A stretch of DNA of 64,000 nt from Spisula solida (Eukaryota; Mollusca; Bivalvia; Venerida; Mactridae): positions 38,742,551 to 38,806,550 of the forward strand of contig OX365945.1 in the NCBI GenBank assembly GCA_947247005.1, read 5' to 3'. Of this stretch, positions 10,277-21,859 are shown in pieces. A program made the translations under genes and the position numbers. The first letter of the stretch is position 1; every line of letters begins with the position of its first letter. The notes under the pieces were generated by a model. That model made no database searches. It saw only the letters and a list, made by a program, of their open reading frames with translations, and was not told the DNA's origin.

Positions 10277-11782
10277 CTATGACCGCTATCAGTAAAATAA
10301 CAATTCATAATACGCACGCATTATTGAAGAAAGTCCCTAATTACATATAATCGACCTTTGACCATTATACAGGCATTATGAAGAGGTACACAAACCACGA
10401 GTTTCTTGTTGTTTTTTAACTTTTGTGTATGAAGCAAACACTGAGTCGGTTAGAGTTCGTGAAACGTTTTACACAGTACACACAGTCTATGTGATCTCAA
10501 AAACCAATCAATATCATATGTTGTTGTTACTGGAGATGAGTAACATAGGGAGTTTCTGTTCTTACTCTTCAAAATCACTCTTTGAAACCTTGCAGCTTCG
10601 TTCTGAAGTTTTGAATCGAACAATGTTTAACCAACCGACAAAATGTTTCATTAATATCATTTATTAAATTACATAGTACAAAACTAAAAAACAGCAAAAC
10701 ACATAGATTCGTTGCAGCCACCTGGCAAGGATACTTCCATGTTGTGCTCTTTAGTCGAAACAAACATTACTACTGATGGGATGATTGTGAACAACAGTTC
10801 ATCGTATTATGAATAGTAAAGCTTGCGTTGCAAATAGTTAAACACAAAATAAAACAGCTCAGATTATAAGAATCCACCATGAGCTTCTATGTAGGATAAG
10901 GATATATCACCCGAGGGGTCGGATTTTAACCAGGAACGAGGCTTGCCGATTATTTTTCTACGACGTAACTTGAGAAGCTGTATTTAGCTTTCATGGCGTC
11001 AACATGACGTCATCATAACGTGCTGTTTGCCGTACGCTCTCATTCAAAACAATCTTTAATAATAACGTTAATAAAGCGTACGCTGTTGTGTTACACTCAA
11101 GAATATGTTTTTTAAATGGTATAGAGCCTATTGGAGTTCGTCTTCATTAGCTTTATATCGCCATGAACTCGTAAATCCCGAAACTAAGGTCGGAATTAAA
11201 TCACGCGCTGGTCGCTCATGTAAGAAAGATGTTGCTAATGTAAGATAGAAGTTTCTTACATGAGCTAAAAACCTTTCTTACACCAGTTAAAGTGGGAGAA
11301 AAAGTTTGTTCTTTAGTTTGACCTAGTTTTCTATTGATTTTGACCCAAGGTGATATCGTAGCCACCCCCACATAGTCACGGATATTCATTGTTACTATGC
11401 TAGACAATCTTCCATGAAAATGGCGTCTAATACGGAGATGCCGTGTGATGATCTTGCCGAGTTTTTATTGGTGTCATCCATGTGATCTACCGCTTAGTTA
11501 ATTACTGGCAACACAGTGACGTGGCAGTATTTGATTGCAACTTCCAATAAATAATGGGGACTTTTTATTAAATTTTAACATTTTTTATTATAATTTTTGT
11601 TGTCTAAAACTTGTAATTGATTGATATTTTTTATACATTTTACATAGGAATAAACATATATAGATAGAATTTTTACCATTTTTTTAATAACATTTTATTC
11701 AACCTTTCGTTATAGAACTTATAGATAGAAATTTTAACATTTTCTTTTAACAATTTATTATAACTTTGATTTGTGACAGTAT
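10277..11782. other. Non-coding stretch
   Basis: Several frames of 60-80 codons exist on both strands without domains or codon bias. No gene supported. AT-rich from 11560 to 11760. Confidence 0.4.
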
Positions 11783-12040
11783 ATAGAGGATATTTGTTGG
11801 TTTTGATTGAATATGGTTTATCGTGTAGTGATAAAATTCAATATTTTCAAGAGCGAGTAGCGCAAGTGAAAACTATTAAAATTTTATCACTACAAGTACT
11901 GGTACTATTTATGCCAAATTACCACTTCGGTTAGGCTGCGTATATATGTTATTCCATTCATATTTTTCAATTCAAAATCCGCCATCTTGGATAATGGTGA
12001 ATATGTGAAAACGTCATTTTTAAGAATTTTGCATCAAATC
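11783..12040 (+). mobile_element. MITE family B, copy 1
   Basis: Begins TAGAGGATATTTGTTGG and continues through GATTGAATATGGTTTA, an internal foldback around GTAGTGATAAAAT, then CCGCCATCTTGGAT. The reverse complement of the whole is found at 26876-27077. Non-coding. Confidence 0.65.
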
Positions 12041-12191
12041 ATACATAAACTTGTATAATTTAATGTTTCTGTTTGCTTATACAGTAAGGTAACAATACTG
12101 TCATATTTCTCTATATTTGCACAATTCCTATAACTTATTTGTGACTTATTATATCATATCTTCTGTGTTATGTGTTATATTGTTTGATGAT

Positions 12192-13196
12192 CTAAAGGGT
12201 GTAAAGAAAGTTCGTTCCGGTTTATGAAAAGCTTTTGTACACAAAACGAATAAATATATTTGCACCAAATTTTGTATTCAGTATCCTGGTACAATAACAT
12301 CATTATGTATAACAGTTTTAGCTGATTTGACTGTCAATATATGTACAAACGCAATGAATAAATTTATTAATCTTGTTTCGAATATGACGTAAACGACGTC
12401 GTGACCGGGTCAAGTTCGAAATACTCCCTTTGTTGTCCACTCACTGTATCGTTGTGTATGTTTTAAACTTGTAATGAACTAAACTAATATTTAATGTTAT
12501 ATAAGAACAAAATATCATCCAAGTTATGATGCTGTAAGAGTTTTTGTTTTGCAAATAAATGCCTTTTGTTTTCCCATATACGTATTTATTTCTAAATTGC
12601 GCGTTTTTGTCAACTCGGGCGTTACGTAACTTTTGAATTTATTTAGTTACTCTTTACTTGAAAAATGAGACATGTCTTTTGCAATGCCTCATGATGTTCG
12701 TAGAAGTTGTTTATGTAATTTTCCGCCGTTTTTTTACACAGTCGGTCATTTTCTTTACCCTACTCTCAATTTTCGCTTAACGTTTACGTCACGTCACGTT
12801 CGACGAAATCGATACCATGTTCTTTTAAATACGTAGTTGTGCTCCAATTGTATGAGTACCAGTACTTTAGCTGTCAATAATTTTAAGCATAACGTTTTGT
12901 TTAACAATAGGAATGTCTAAAATGCCTAAATCTGGCTATGTTTCATTTTTTGCAGTTATTTCTGTTTGTCGACTCGTCTTTAAAATGGACGTCGACGTAA
13001 CGTTAACGTACGCTTACTTCCGCGTTCTATAAATCCATGGCAACGGTGTCCATCCAAACAGAATTCAAGCAAAAATAATCAACATATCCTAAATTTAGTA
13101 CTATACCTTCATAGCAAATTTTGTAATATTTCGCTTGGTAAAAATAAAAATACGCCATACTTTCCGACCGGAACGAACTTTCTTTACACCCTTTAG
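12192..13196. mobile_element. 1.0-kb element with perfect 30-bp terminal inverted repeats
   Basis: 12192-12221 and 13167-13196 are exact reverse complements, starting CTAAAGGGTGTAAAGAAAG. If the element proper starts at AAGGGTG, each end is preceded by TA, as expected for TA-targeting (Tc1/mariner-like) elements. The 1-kb interior carries no transposase-like frame, so it would be non-autonomous. It contains repeated ACGT-type motifs near 12385, 12620, 12790 and 12985. No second copy in this window. Confidence 0.8.
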
Positions 13197-13881
13197 TTTA
13201 GATTGGTATCTCGGAAATCAGCCGGGGTTCTTGTTGATTAATGTCAATAAACAATGTGATACGAGTTACCTTGATTGCGTTTTACGCTAGAATAGGGTAA
13301 CAGTATAGGGGTCAGTTAGTGTTTTATACATAACTTCAAAGATGTTTTATAGTAATGTGCATACGAGGGATGATCAATATATAACGAGAAAATGCTTTTA
13401 TCCTACCATGAGGCCTTTATTAGCCCGAAATCGACCCGTCGTGTAAATTTTAGCTTTATTATGTCATGTGGGCTTTATTATGTGACATAGGACTACTTTC
13501 GACCTCAAGTTCAACCAAGTCATTCAGTGTTGAAGGCGAATTTTACATAATGATTAGATCGGGGCCCGATATATTTGAATCCTAAACACGTCACAGGCCT
13601 GATTTATTCTATTTATCCTGTCATTAAATCTGTTTGGAGGGGAACATACTCGTATTGTTACTTAAAAAACGGGAATCGTCACGTACTGAGCGACGTCATG
13701 TAGGTTTTGACGTCATTACAACTTCTTATAATCTAGAATGTCATTCAATTTGATAGATTTTGAAGAGATTCGACTTTGAAAAACAAAATGTGTTTACATG
13801 TAGTGCATGTTATGTTATATTGTAGGTTTGTGTTTATTGATTGTATTTTAATTGTAGCGTGTTTCTGGATTCTCGTTCATA
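13197..13881. other. Non-coding stretch
   Basis: A few CTTTATTA phrases near 13410-13480 recall family C, but no boundary can be drawn. No gene seen. Confidence 0.35.
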
Positions 13882-14493
13882 CACTGACCCAAACTGAAAA
13901 CTTTACATAGCATTCAAAAGTGCATATTTTGTTGATAAGTTAGTTTATATTCGGGTTAATTGTTTTTGTCATCGAAGCTCCAATGTAATATAGGTGTCTC
14001 TGTGCAATTTTTTTATAAAAATCAGATACTACTTTTTGTGTGTGAACAATTCAGTTGAGAGGGGTCGTTTTAAAAAAATGAAAAAATAAAATAAGCACAC
14101 TGCAATTGGAAACAAGAAATTACTGATTGTGTGCTTTAGTGAAGTTATAAAAAGCATCAATAACCAGTGTGACCTCCGTTTTTGCGAATACATTGCAGAA
14201 TACGTCGCCTCATTGAATTTACGCAACGTTGTATGAGCGCATTAGGAATACGTTGCCATTCTAACTGTAGTGCATTTTTGAGGACATTTATTGTAACAAT
14301 TTGGTGATTGGACCTGGCCCTTCTACCGAGTTCATCCCATATGTGTTCTATGGGGTTCATGTCAGGGGATAATGCGGGTCAAGACAAGACGTTAATGTTA
14401 TTTTGAGCTAAGAATTGTGTCGTTATACGCGCCGTATGAGGCCTTGCTTTGTCATGGTGGAAAATACCAGGTCCGTTGTTTTGCATTAATGGA
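13882..14493 (-). pseudogene. Tc1-type transposase, C-terminal half plus 3' end
   Basis: The minus-strand frame reads DPLMQNNGPGIFHHDKARPHTA ending with SPDMNPIEHIWDELGRR (split here to show the two motifs). The second catalytic Asp (HHDKARP) and the catalytic Glu (NPIEH) are separated by 34 residues, the DD34E spacing of Tc1 transposases. One in-frame TGA replaces a Trp before PALSPD. The N-terminal DNA-binding domain and first catalytic Asp are missing; at about 14493 the sequence switches to MITE family C. The 3' end is CACTGACCC at 13882, preceded by TA. A sister relic on the plus strand is at 45268-45831. Confidence 0.85.
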
Positions 14494-14755
14494 TCATCGC
14501 ATTTTATCGATTTTTTCAACGAGTTTAATAAATTCAATGTGGAAAGTCACAAATGTAATGTTCTTTTTATCATATGTTAGCGTTTTCCGGCCAAAACATA
14601 AAATAGCTACGTATTTTTCACTATAATAAACGCGCAACTTTGACGACGTCGCCTATCCTTTAAATGACGTCGCGTGATAGCTTTATTACACTCGTGTATT
14701 ATCGAAAATAAATAATGGCTTTATTACGCTATCGCGACGTCAAACATGTGATACA
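14494..14755 (+). mobile_element. MITE family C, copy 1 (left end missing)
   Basis: Contains TTTTTTCAACGAGTTTAATA, AACTTTGACGACGTCGCC and the right inverted end GCGTGATAGCTTTATTACAC through ATAATGGCTTTATTACGC. The last 85 bp are the reverse complement of the left end of copy 2 at 15630. Its start joins the broken Tc1 transposase. Confidence 0.7.
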
Positions 14756-15299
14756 AACTATATTAACGAACTTCAAGACATAATTCCTCTTCGACGGCAT
14801 AGTGATAGATGGACAGCATCGAGTGTAGTAGGCCTTGGGTTAGAATCCTGGGCCGCGTCATACCAAATACGAAATAACAATTAGGACAGGTGGTTTAATA
14901 TTTTTCCACGCAGGAACAAATGTACATGACTTCAATCATATCAAATAACGCGTGGAATGGATTACATACGCGATATGCTGACATAGAACATGTACAAACA
15001 ATACGTATCCCCTTGTTGAAGGCATATCATTCCTTAATATCGTTATTTACGTTCTGATTTATATGTATGATCAAATGTCGTTCAAATAAATGATAAAATT
15101 ATAACAAGTGGAAATGTATATTGAGACGACATGATTGTACATCCCTTGACAATTCCAAAATATTTCGCCGTATACCTCTGCCTCCGGTATTGTGAATGAT
15201 CAAGCCTTGTGTGGATGACCCGGTGAACAAGTTTTATTAAACGAGTGGACAAAATGATATGACACGAGGCTTCGCCGAGTGTCATATTGTTTTTGTCGA
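14756..15299. other. Non-coding stretch
   Basis: No gene or assignable repeat. Confidence 0.35.
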
Positions 15300-15545
15300 C
15301 AAGTTTTAATACAACTCTAATGTAATTAGCACGAATGTAAGATTTTATTTATCACATAGCCTTAGAAAACGCTCATTACTGTTCAAAAGGATGATGTACG
15401 CTGCATATGTTTCAGCCAAAATATAGCGGTACAATAAGCGTGACGTCATGACGACGTTGATATTATCCTGACGTGGTTATTATTCATTATCCGGGCGGAT
15501 TATCGCCTCCCTGCCCGGCTGTGTCGTGTATTAACCTCTAATTAC
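15300..15545 (+). mobile_element. MITE family G, copy 2 (truncated), plus foldback fragment
   Basis: 15310-15470 follows copy 1 at 1486 (GCACGAATGTAAGATT, TTTATCACATA, GGATGATGTACGCT). It then switches at about 15476 to a GGCGGATTATCGCCTCCC segment that is the reverse complement of 2470-2510. Confidence 0.6.
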
Positions 15546-15629
15546 ACAATGCCTTTAGTCATCAAAGGAATGCTATTCGTCCTTGTGTACCAGATGCAAA
15601 ACGTAATTATTATAACATAATACGAGTTA

Positions 15630-15902
15630 ATCACATGTTTGACGTCGCGGTAGCGTAATAAAGCCATTATTTATTTTTGATAATACACTAGTGTAATAAA
15701 GCTATCACGCGACGTCATTCAACGAGTTTAATAAATCCAATGTGGAAAGTCACAAATGTAATGTTCTTTTTATCATATGTTAGCCATTTCTAGCCGAAAC
15801 ATAAAAATAGATACTTATTATCACTATAATAAACTTGCAACTTTGACGACGTCGCCTATACTTTGAGTGACGTCACGTTAAAGCTTTATTACACTAGTGT
15901 CT
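15630..15902 (+). mobile_element. MITE family C, copy 2, left part, split by the LINE
   Basis: The first 85 bp (TCACATGTTTGACGTCGC onward) are the reverse complement of the right end of copy 1, showing that family C is an element of about 340 bp with long inverted ends. It stops at TTACACTAGTGT where the LINE begins. The missing right-end sequence resumes at 18215. Confidence 0.75.
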
Positions 15903-15913
15903 TAAATATAAAT

Positions 15914-17350
15914 ATGTTTGAAACAGATGAAAATGCTGAAAACATACTTAATTGTCCGTTTACGGAAGAAGAAGTCAGAAAATCGATTTTCAAATTAAAA
16001 TTTGGTAAATCATAGGGCAAAGACGGTATTGGTGCAGAATGTTATAAACATACATGTGACATCATTACTCCTATTTTAAATACGTTATTTAACAAAATGT
16101 TAACGTCGGGCGAATTTCCAGACGCATGGAGTCAGAGCGTTATAGTTCCTTTGTATAAATCAGGTGACAGAAACGACCCTTCAAATTACCGCGGAATATC
16201 ACTGATCGATGTTATATACAAAATTTTCTCAAATACAGTAACAGAAAGATTAAACAAATGGTCAAAGGAATCCGATGTCATTGATGAAGCTCAAGCCGGA
16301 TTTAGATCTGGTTATTCTTGTGTGGATAACATGTTTTCTCTACAATGTATGATACAAAAATATATTTCTAGACCACAAGGTAGATTTTATGTATTATATG
16401 TAGATTTCCAGAAAGCGTTTGACTCGTTAGTTCATTACAAAATATTTTTAAACATGGTAAATAAAGGTGCAAACGGGAATTTGATCAAGATTTTGATGTC
16501 TATGTACACAAAATTAGAAAATTACGTTAAAGCGACATACCAACCTTTAGATGAAAACGGGCGGGAAAAGTTACCACCTCGTGATAAATTCTACGGTCCG
16601 TTTAAATGTAACATAGGTACAAGGCAAGGCGATTTAAGCTCGCCGATAATATTTAGCCTTTATATAAACGATTTAGTCTCGTACTTACGACAAACCTGTA
16701 ACGGTGTTTTTATAACAAATGATATACCTGATATCCTAAGTTTGCTTTTCGCAGATGACGTTGCCTGTGGGGCAGATACCGTAAACAACCTCCAGTTACA
16801 ATTAAATGCTATCTCAGATGTTTGTACACAATCACAAATGACTGTAAACTTACGGAAAACTGAAATAACCGTTTTCAGAAATGGTGGTCCGCTCAGGAAT
16901 AGCGAAAAATGGACATTTAACTGTACAAAAATAAATGTCACCTCCGTCTATAAGTATATGGGCCTTCTATTTACACCCAAACTATCGTGGACCCCAGCTA
17001 AAGTAAAATTAGCAGCTCAGGCTAGAAAAGCCATAAATGCTATAAAACGGTATCAACTCCCGTTTGGTCAATTTTGTCATCGAGACATGTTTAAATTATT
17101 TGATTCAATGGTTGTTCCAATCCTTACGTACGGTGCAGAATTGTGGGGTCATAGTTATTCTTCTGATATAGAAAAGGTCCAAATTGAATTATGTAGATAT
17201 TTTATAGGTGTAAATTCATCTGTCAATAATTGTATGGTATTGGGAGAATGTGGACGTCTTCCGCTATGCACAATTTATTACACCAAAAGTATCAAATATT
17301 GGTGTAAATTGTTTCATGTCAAATTCGCGTTATCCAAAAAATTGTTATAA
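15914..17350 (+). pseudogene. LINE 1 reverse transcriptase region
   Basis: The frame runs from MFETDENAENIL through KFGKS-stop-GKDGIGAE, with a TAG at 16013-16015 where related LINEs have a sense codon, then stays open to 17350. Counting from Met 16097, the RT landmarks are in order. VIVPLYKSGDRNDPSNYRG is at residues 15-33 and AGFRSGYS at 67-74. The first catalytic Asp is in YVDFQKAFD, 101-109. GTRQGDLSSPIIFSLYIND is at 174-192. The FADD box holding the other two catalytic Asp is at 218-221, and YKYMGLLF follows near 285-295. All catalytic residues are intact. A frameshift near 17310-17325 moves the continuation to the frame of 17250-17948. Clade not assigned; it resembles the I-like/Nimb group rather than CR1. 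Confidence 0.85.
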
Positions 17351-17948
17351 AATGTTAATGTCGCATGATGCTTTAGGTCGAACAAATTGGGCTACAAATA
17401 TAAAAGAACTACTATATAAATACGGCTTTGGTTACGTTTGGATAAATAAAGATATAGGTGATTTAAATATGTTTATCTCTTCGTTTAAACAACGTATAAA
17501 TGACTGTATGAAGCAAAACTGGTCAGGTGAAATTTCAGCTTCTTCGAGATGTGATACATATGTAACGTTTAAATCCTTATTGCATATTGAAAAATATCTA
17601 TGCATCGATATACCTTTCTCGTTTAGGAAATCCCTCGCACGTTTCAGATGCTCAAACCATAAACTAAACATTGAACTAGGAAGACATTATGGAATAGAAA
17701 GATCCGATAGAATATGTCTATATTGTTTCATTCACTTCAATCATTTAATATTAGAAAATGAATATCACGCATTCTTTACATGTCCAAAATATTCTGAAAT
17801 AAGAGAACGATACTTGTTTAGTTGGTATACTGGAAGATGTGATACTTCTGATTTTGAAAATTTAATGGGAAATGAGTTTCATATTATTTTAAAACGAGTA
17901 TCACTATATGTATCAAACTTAATGCAGTGCATTGACAATTTACGATAG
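17320..17948 (+). pseudogene. LINE 1 C-terminal domain
   Basis: Continuation of the RT protein after a +1/-1 frameshift. The frame reads SNSRYPKNCYKMLMSHDALG, then KYGFGYVWINKDIGDLNMF. It ends in a cysteine/histidine cluster: ARFRCSNHKLNIELGRHYG, then RICLYC, then ENEYHAFFTCPKYSEIRERY. The same domain occurs in the relics at 32041-32330 and 43245-43751, so it is the ordinary tail of this LINE group. It may bind RNA or DNA, by analogy with CCHC-type fingers. Stop at 17948. Confidence 0.8.
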
Positions 17949-18214
17949 AACATTTTATATGAGCACATTAATCACCTTTACTTTGTTAGAATCATACTTT
18001 ATTTTACTTTTGTGAGCAAATTTTGACCAATTTCCTATTTCATGACATCATTATATGTATACACTATTGTTACTGTTGTTTAGTATCATTGACTTATTCT
18101 TAAAAATTTGCAATGGACACAACTTACTATTTTTGAAATTATTATGTGAACATGCATGTATTTGTATTTTGGGCCGGTGGCCTTTATTTACGTAATAATA
18201 AACTTGTAAAACTT

Positions 18215-18275
18215 ATTATCAAAAATAAATAATGGCTTTATTTCGCTGCCGCGACGTCAAACATATGATAAAAAG
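18215..18275 (+). mobile_element. MITE family C, copy 2, right end after the LINE
   Basis: ATTATC...AATAATGGCTTTATTTCGC...GACGTCAAACATATGAT completes the element that starts at 15630. Without the LINE, the junction would match copy 1 at about 14690-14755. Confidence 0.75.
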
Positions 18276-18410
18276 AACATTACATTTGTGACTTTCCAAA
18301 TTGAATTTATTGAACTCATTGAAAAAAATCGATAAAATGCTCGGCATTTAATTCAACTCGTTTAATAAATTCAATATGGAAGGACACTCATGTAATATCC
18401 TCTATATATT
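18276..18410 (-). mobile_element. MITE family C, copy 3 (fragment, reversed)
   Basis: Reverse complement of the internal and left portions of family C (GAACATTACATTTGTGACTT, then AAATCGATAAAATGC). It ends in TAATATCCTCTAT, that is, the TA-GAGGATATTAC terminus seen at 37723. Confidence 0.6.
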
Positions 18411-18701
18411 AGATCTACTGCAGTATAATTATGCTAATAAAATGTATAAATGTGAATCAATTAGCAATTAACAAATAAACACTCAAAGATTACAATTAAC
18501 ACGAATACCTGCAGCAAAAGTATACATTATATCCAAGGCCATGGCTGCGTATGTACAGGAGCTAGTGTCATTCAATAAATTCGCAGACTGTGTTAATCAT
18601 TTTAATATCCGATGATATAGAGAAAAACTACAGCCTTTCAGACACAAGTGAAGAAAATATTGCGTGAAACCAAAGGTAACTGTATCATTGATAGAGTTAA
18701 T
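18411..18701. other. Non-coding stretch
   Basis: Nothing recognised. Confidence 0.35.
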
Positions 18702-19133
18702 AGAGGATATTTGTTGATTTTGGTGTAAGATCGAATTTTATTTCACCTAGTGATGACAGAAAATCAATATTTTCACGAGTGGCGTAGCCACGAGTGTAAA
18801 TTTAATTTTCTGTGATTACGAGTGAAATAAAATTGATCTTACACCAAAAATCAACAAATTTTCCGTTTATTATATGCCTCAATTTCTCTTTAAATGTGCC
18901 ATAATTGGAAAAAAATCACGTCGAAATTGGAACGTCACGACGTGAGAATTATGACGTCATGATGACATAAAGCATATTATGAAACCCGGCGCCGTTGACG
19001 TTATGTTTCTTTTTCCGCATGATACTGTAACCAGCTTCAAAACAGTGAAAATAACTAAAATATTTTCACTGTTATTTTTACTGTTATTTTCACTGATAAA
19101 CTCCATAATCCATTGAAAGCAAATAATAAAAGG
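18702..19133 (+). mobile_element. MITE family A, copy 1
   Basis: Starts TAGAGGATATTTGTTGATTT. 18704-18866 is a large foldback: about 75-bp arms meet at CGAGTGGCGTAGCCACGAG. A second module follows with GGAACGTCACGACGTGAG, GGCGCCGTTGACG and a run of ACAGTGAAAATAAC-type repeats near 19045-19095. Copies: 21860-22235 (reversed) and 27078-27355 (reversed, foldback arm lost). Non-coding. Confidence 0.75.
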
Positions 19134-19393
19134 AAAATATTTTAAAAAATTTATGTTATCTTAGAAAGGTGCATATGTACTAAAGTTGACAGATTTTCAT
19201 GGTATCAAAAACAAGAATTGGCTTTCGATATCTTCATAAAGTAATAACATTTATAGACAGCATCGTTAAAACTACCGACATGCAAAATCCCATCATAATC
19301 GATCAACTATTTATAACACTGTCTGTATGTTGCTCCATGTAAAAGTATAGAGTTGTAGCGTTATCTAATAAACGGTATATCACGGTGGGATTT

Positions 19394-19505
19394 CGGCTGT
19401 TTAATTTATCTTCCGCGTATAATTTTTATCAAGATAATTTCCGTAGCCGAGCCGGATAAACTTTTACTTCATTCACGGCACTAACCTATTATTCTATTTA
19501 TCAAG
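19394..19505 (+). repeat. Family E fragment, copy 1
   Basis: GCCGGATAAACTTTTACTTC then CACGGCACTAACCTATTA. Same order of phrases at 19850-19918 and 46015-46085. Boundaries uncertain. The stretch 19134-19393 before it holds no recognised feature, and 19506-19849 contains paired phrases (GTCACCT-GTCACGTGA type) but no gene. Confidence 0.5.
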
Positions 19506-19849
19506 TCGCTTAATCTGCTCAGTAAGGGGATCAAACTCGGGACTATATTGTCACTCTTTCATTAACTTAGCTATAATCGGTCACCTGGTCATGTGACTAG
19601 TGATAATCCGTCACCTTACCACGTGATCTGACGGACTTCTTCTTATTTGAGAGACGCCGGTTGCAATTCCGTGCCCGAGTGTGAGTTTTTCCTATACTTA
19701 ATGAGCTAGTGGTTGATCGGTTATTTTCTACGACTTACCTGCGTCAACACAACGTCTATCAAGATGTCTGACGTTGCTGTTTATCGTGACGTCACGGAAC
19801 GAACGTGACGTTGCACGCTAGTTAATGAAAGAGTAACAATACGACTCAC

Positions 19850-19918
19850 CCGATAAATTCCTCCGCCTTGCCAGATAAACTTTTTCATACACGACACTAA
19901 CCTATTAATTAGAGATAA
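19850..19918 (+). repeat. Family E fragment, copy 2
   Basis: CCGCCTTGCCAGATAAACTT, then ACGACACTAACCTATTA. It directly abuts the left end of the 905-bp inverted-end element at 19924. Confidence 0.5.
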
Positions 19919-19923
19919 ATAAC

Positions 19924-20828
19924 TGGGCGCGGTGTGGCATTGAATGATAATATACCCGCCACGACGATAATGGCTCGAGGGCGCTAGCCCGAGTGCAATT
20001 ATCAAGCACCGGGGATATTATTTATAGAATAATACATGGCTGAGCAGTGCCATTGAGTGATAATCGCCACGGTAGGTTGATAATTGCCAGAGGGCGCTAG
20101 CCCGATGGCAATTATAATCTACCAGGTCGATTATCACTCAATGGCACTGCTCAGCCATTCATTGTTCTGTATAATACTTATGTTGTTGTGTTTTCATTAA
20201 AACTACTCATTAAAGAAAACACAAGAAATGACGTGTTCCGTAATTGATAGAGAAAACCATCGTCGTTTTAGAAATATTGTCAAACTTTGATCTATTCGCG
20301 TAGATCTATCACTTAAATTCTTTGTTATTATAAAACAGAAACATATCATATTGGTAGTCATTTTTTTAGTTAGAAAGTTTGCTACATTCTGGTGTATGTT
20401 TTGATGCAAAATTCTGAAAAAAGTTGTTTTTCACATTTTTGGAAGAACATAAAATATCAGTGTAGATCTCGTTTAGATCTAGTAAACCGGCATTTAATGT
20501 CTAGATTTTAGAAAATAGGTGTAGATTTAGACCCATCTGATCAAGGATTGATACAATTTTGAAATGTGCTATCCTGTATGTCCAAATCTATTAATCTGGT
20601 ATGTAAGTGATTCAAGAAGGCCTACGTTACGCTTGGCGCCGGCCACTTTTGAGATTCAAATGACGTAACGTTGTGCGTGCGCGTGTACGTCGCGTGATAA
20701 TAGCCCTGCGCGAGGCGGGCCAAAAGCTGATAATACTTTGAAAGGGCACATAATACTTATTTTTCAATGCAAATTTGTTACTATATATAGTAACATAAGT
20801 ATTATCATTCAATGCCACACCGCGCCCA
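19924..20828. mobile_element. 905-bp element with perfect 28-bp terminal inverted repeats
   Basis: 19924-19951 (TGGGCGCGGTGTGGCATTG onward) is the exact reverse complement of 20801-20828. Inside the left part are two foldbacks with GAGGGCGCTAGCCCGA cores (19952-20030 and 20036-20158). The rest is non-coding, with GTTACTATATATAGTAAC, a perfect 18-base palindrome, at 20778-20795. The region from 20030 on is repeated in the same orientation at 63060-63750 with moderate divergence. Both copies share GCCCTGCGCGAGGCGGGCC. No transposase frame. Flanks are AT-rich without a clear target-site duplication. Confidence 0.8.
20036..20158. repeat. 123-bp palindrome nested in the 905-bp element
   Basis: Arms of about 54 bp (ATGGCTGAGCAGTGCCATTG and its complement at the far end) meet at AGGGCGCTAGCCCGATGG. 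Few mismatches. The right arm, but only a stub of the left, is present in the 63-kb copy. Confidence 0.8.
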
Positions 20829-21859
20829 TTTATTGAACTGTTTAATATACATGTTCCAGCGAAGGAAATATATGAAACCACCCAATGTCAACATCTTACA
20901 TAACAGTATAGAATAAAGGTAACCCGTCTTCATTCGTCAATTGATACGAATGAACCTTCGAAACAATGAGAAATAGCACGGTGCAATTCACATTCCGAGG
21001 CAAAAAAGAACTAAAAGAAAACCGTCAATTAAATATTATGTCTTTTTAGTAAAATAAAGAAGTATGGATGTCCCGTTTTCCTTAATTTATAAGGCCTAGC
21101 CTTCAAGTGTACGTTTCGACGTGTATGTACAATAGGAGCCGTACGTTTAACGTAAATTCCGGGAAAATAACTTCAATGCGCGCGTGCGCACGATCGCAGG
21201 GCGATTATTGATTACGTGATCGATAATATCCCCGGGGATATCATAAGTTTTCAACATTTTGATGATAATATCCCCGGTTGGGCGATAGTACATATTTTGT
21301 CAACGTTACTTTATATAGTAACAGGTGTATTAATCTCTATTTATATTCTGACGTCAGCGACGTTTTTGAAATGTTGCTGTTTCTTAAATGGTAAGCCCGA
21401 AATGAAATTATGTTATTCATACAGAAATAAACATAAATATTTAAATTGTATGTGATTAAATATATCTATCACAATATCTTGATATAGTCTAGGTCAATGG
21501 TTAAGGCTAGACAAAATGGTGGGTTGTTAACACCTCGCATATTTCGACGACGTTACGTGAAACGTCCCTACGTTTACCTATCTGCAAATCCCTGTATCGT
21601 TTTCAATAACAAGCTGCGCTTCAGAAATTTGAATTTGCCACTGAAACACAAGACCATTGCATTCTATATGTTCTCCTTTCGGTCTATGTAGCAGCTCTGT
21701 GTGTGCTATGTTTCCCCCGTGCACAATTTTATAGTCACATGAATTTCCTTGCGTTAAGGCATAGACATTTTGACGTTATTGAAAACGTGACTCGCCTTGA
21801 TAAAACTGTTGTTAATTAAAAGTTCAACTAATTTCATAATTTCAGGAAATGTAATGATA
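20829..21859. other. Non-coding stretch with a foldback remnant
   Basis: 21218-21275 carries GATAATATCCCCGG twice around CATTTTGATG, and GTTACTTTATATAGTAAC follows at 21306. These are the kinds of motif found in the 905-bp element, so this is probably a decayed relative. No gene seen. Confidence 0.45.

Larger units (their letters stand above)
15901..18214 (+). mobile_element. 5'-truncated LINE (non-LTR retrotransposon) 1
   Basis: Contains the end of an ORF2-like protein (reverse transcriptase and C-terminal domain), a 3' untranslated region of about 250 bp, a GGGCCGGTGGCC hairpin and an AATAATAAACTTGTAAAACT tail. No endonuclease domain is present, consistent with 5' truncation during target-primed reverse transcription. 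It interrupts MITE family C: the target reads TTACACTAGTGT / ATTATC. A target-site duplication is not obvious. Confidence 0.85.

Noticed and set aside
16097..17350. Functional reverse transcriptase gene
   Set aside because: Although the catalytic residues are intact, there is an in-frame TAG upstream, a frameshift downstream and no endonuclease; it is a dead, truncated LINE.
20778..20795. TATATA palindrome as a promoter
   Set aside because: It lies inside a repeated element with no gene downstream; more likely part of the element structure.
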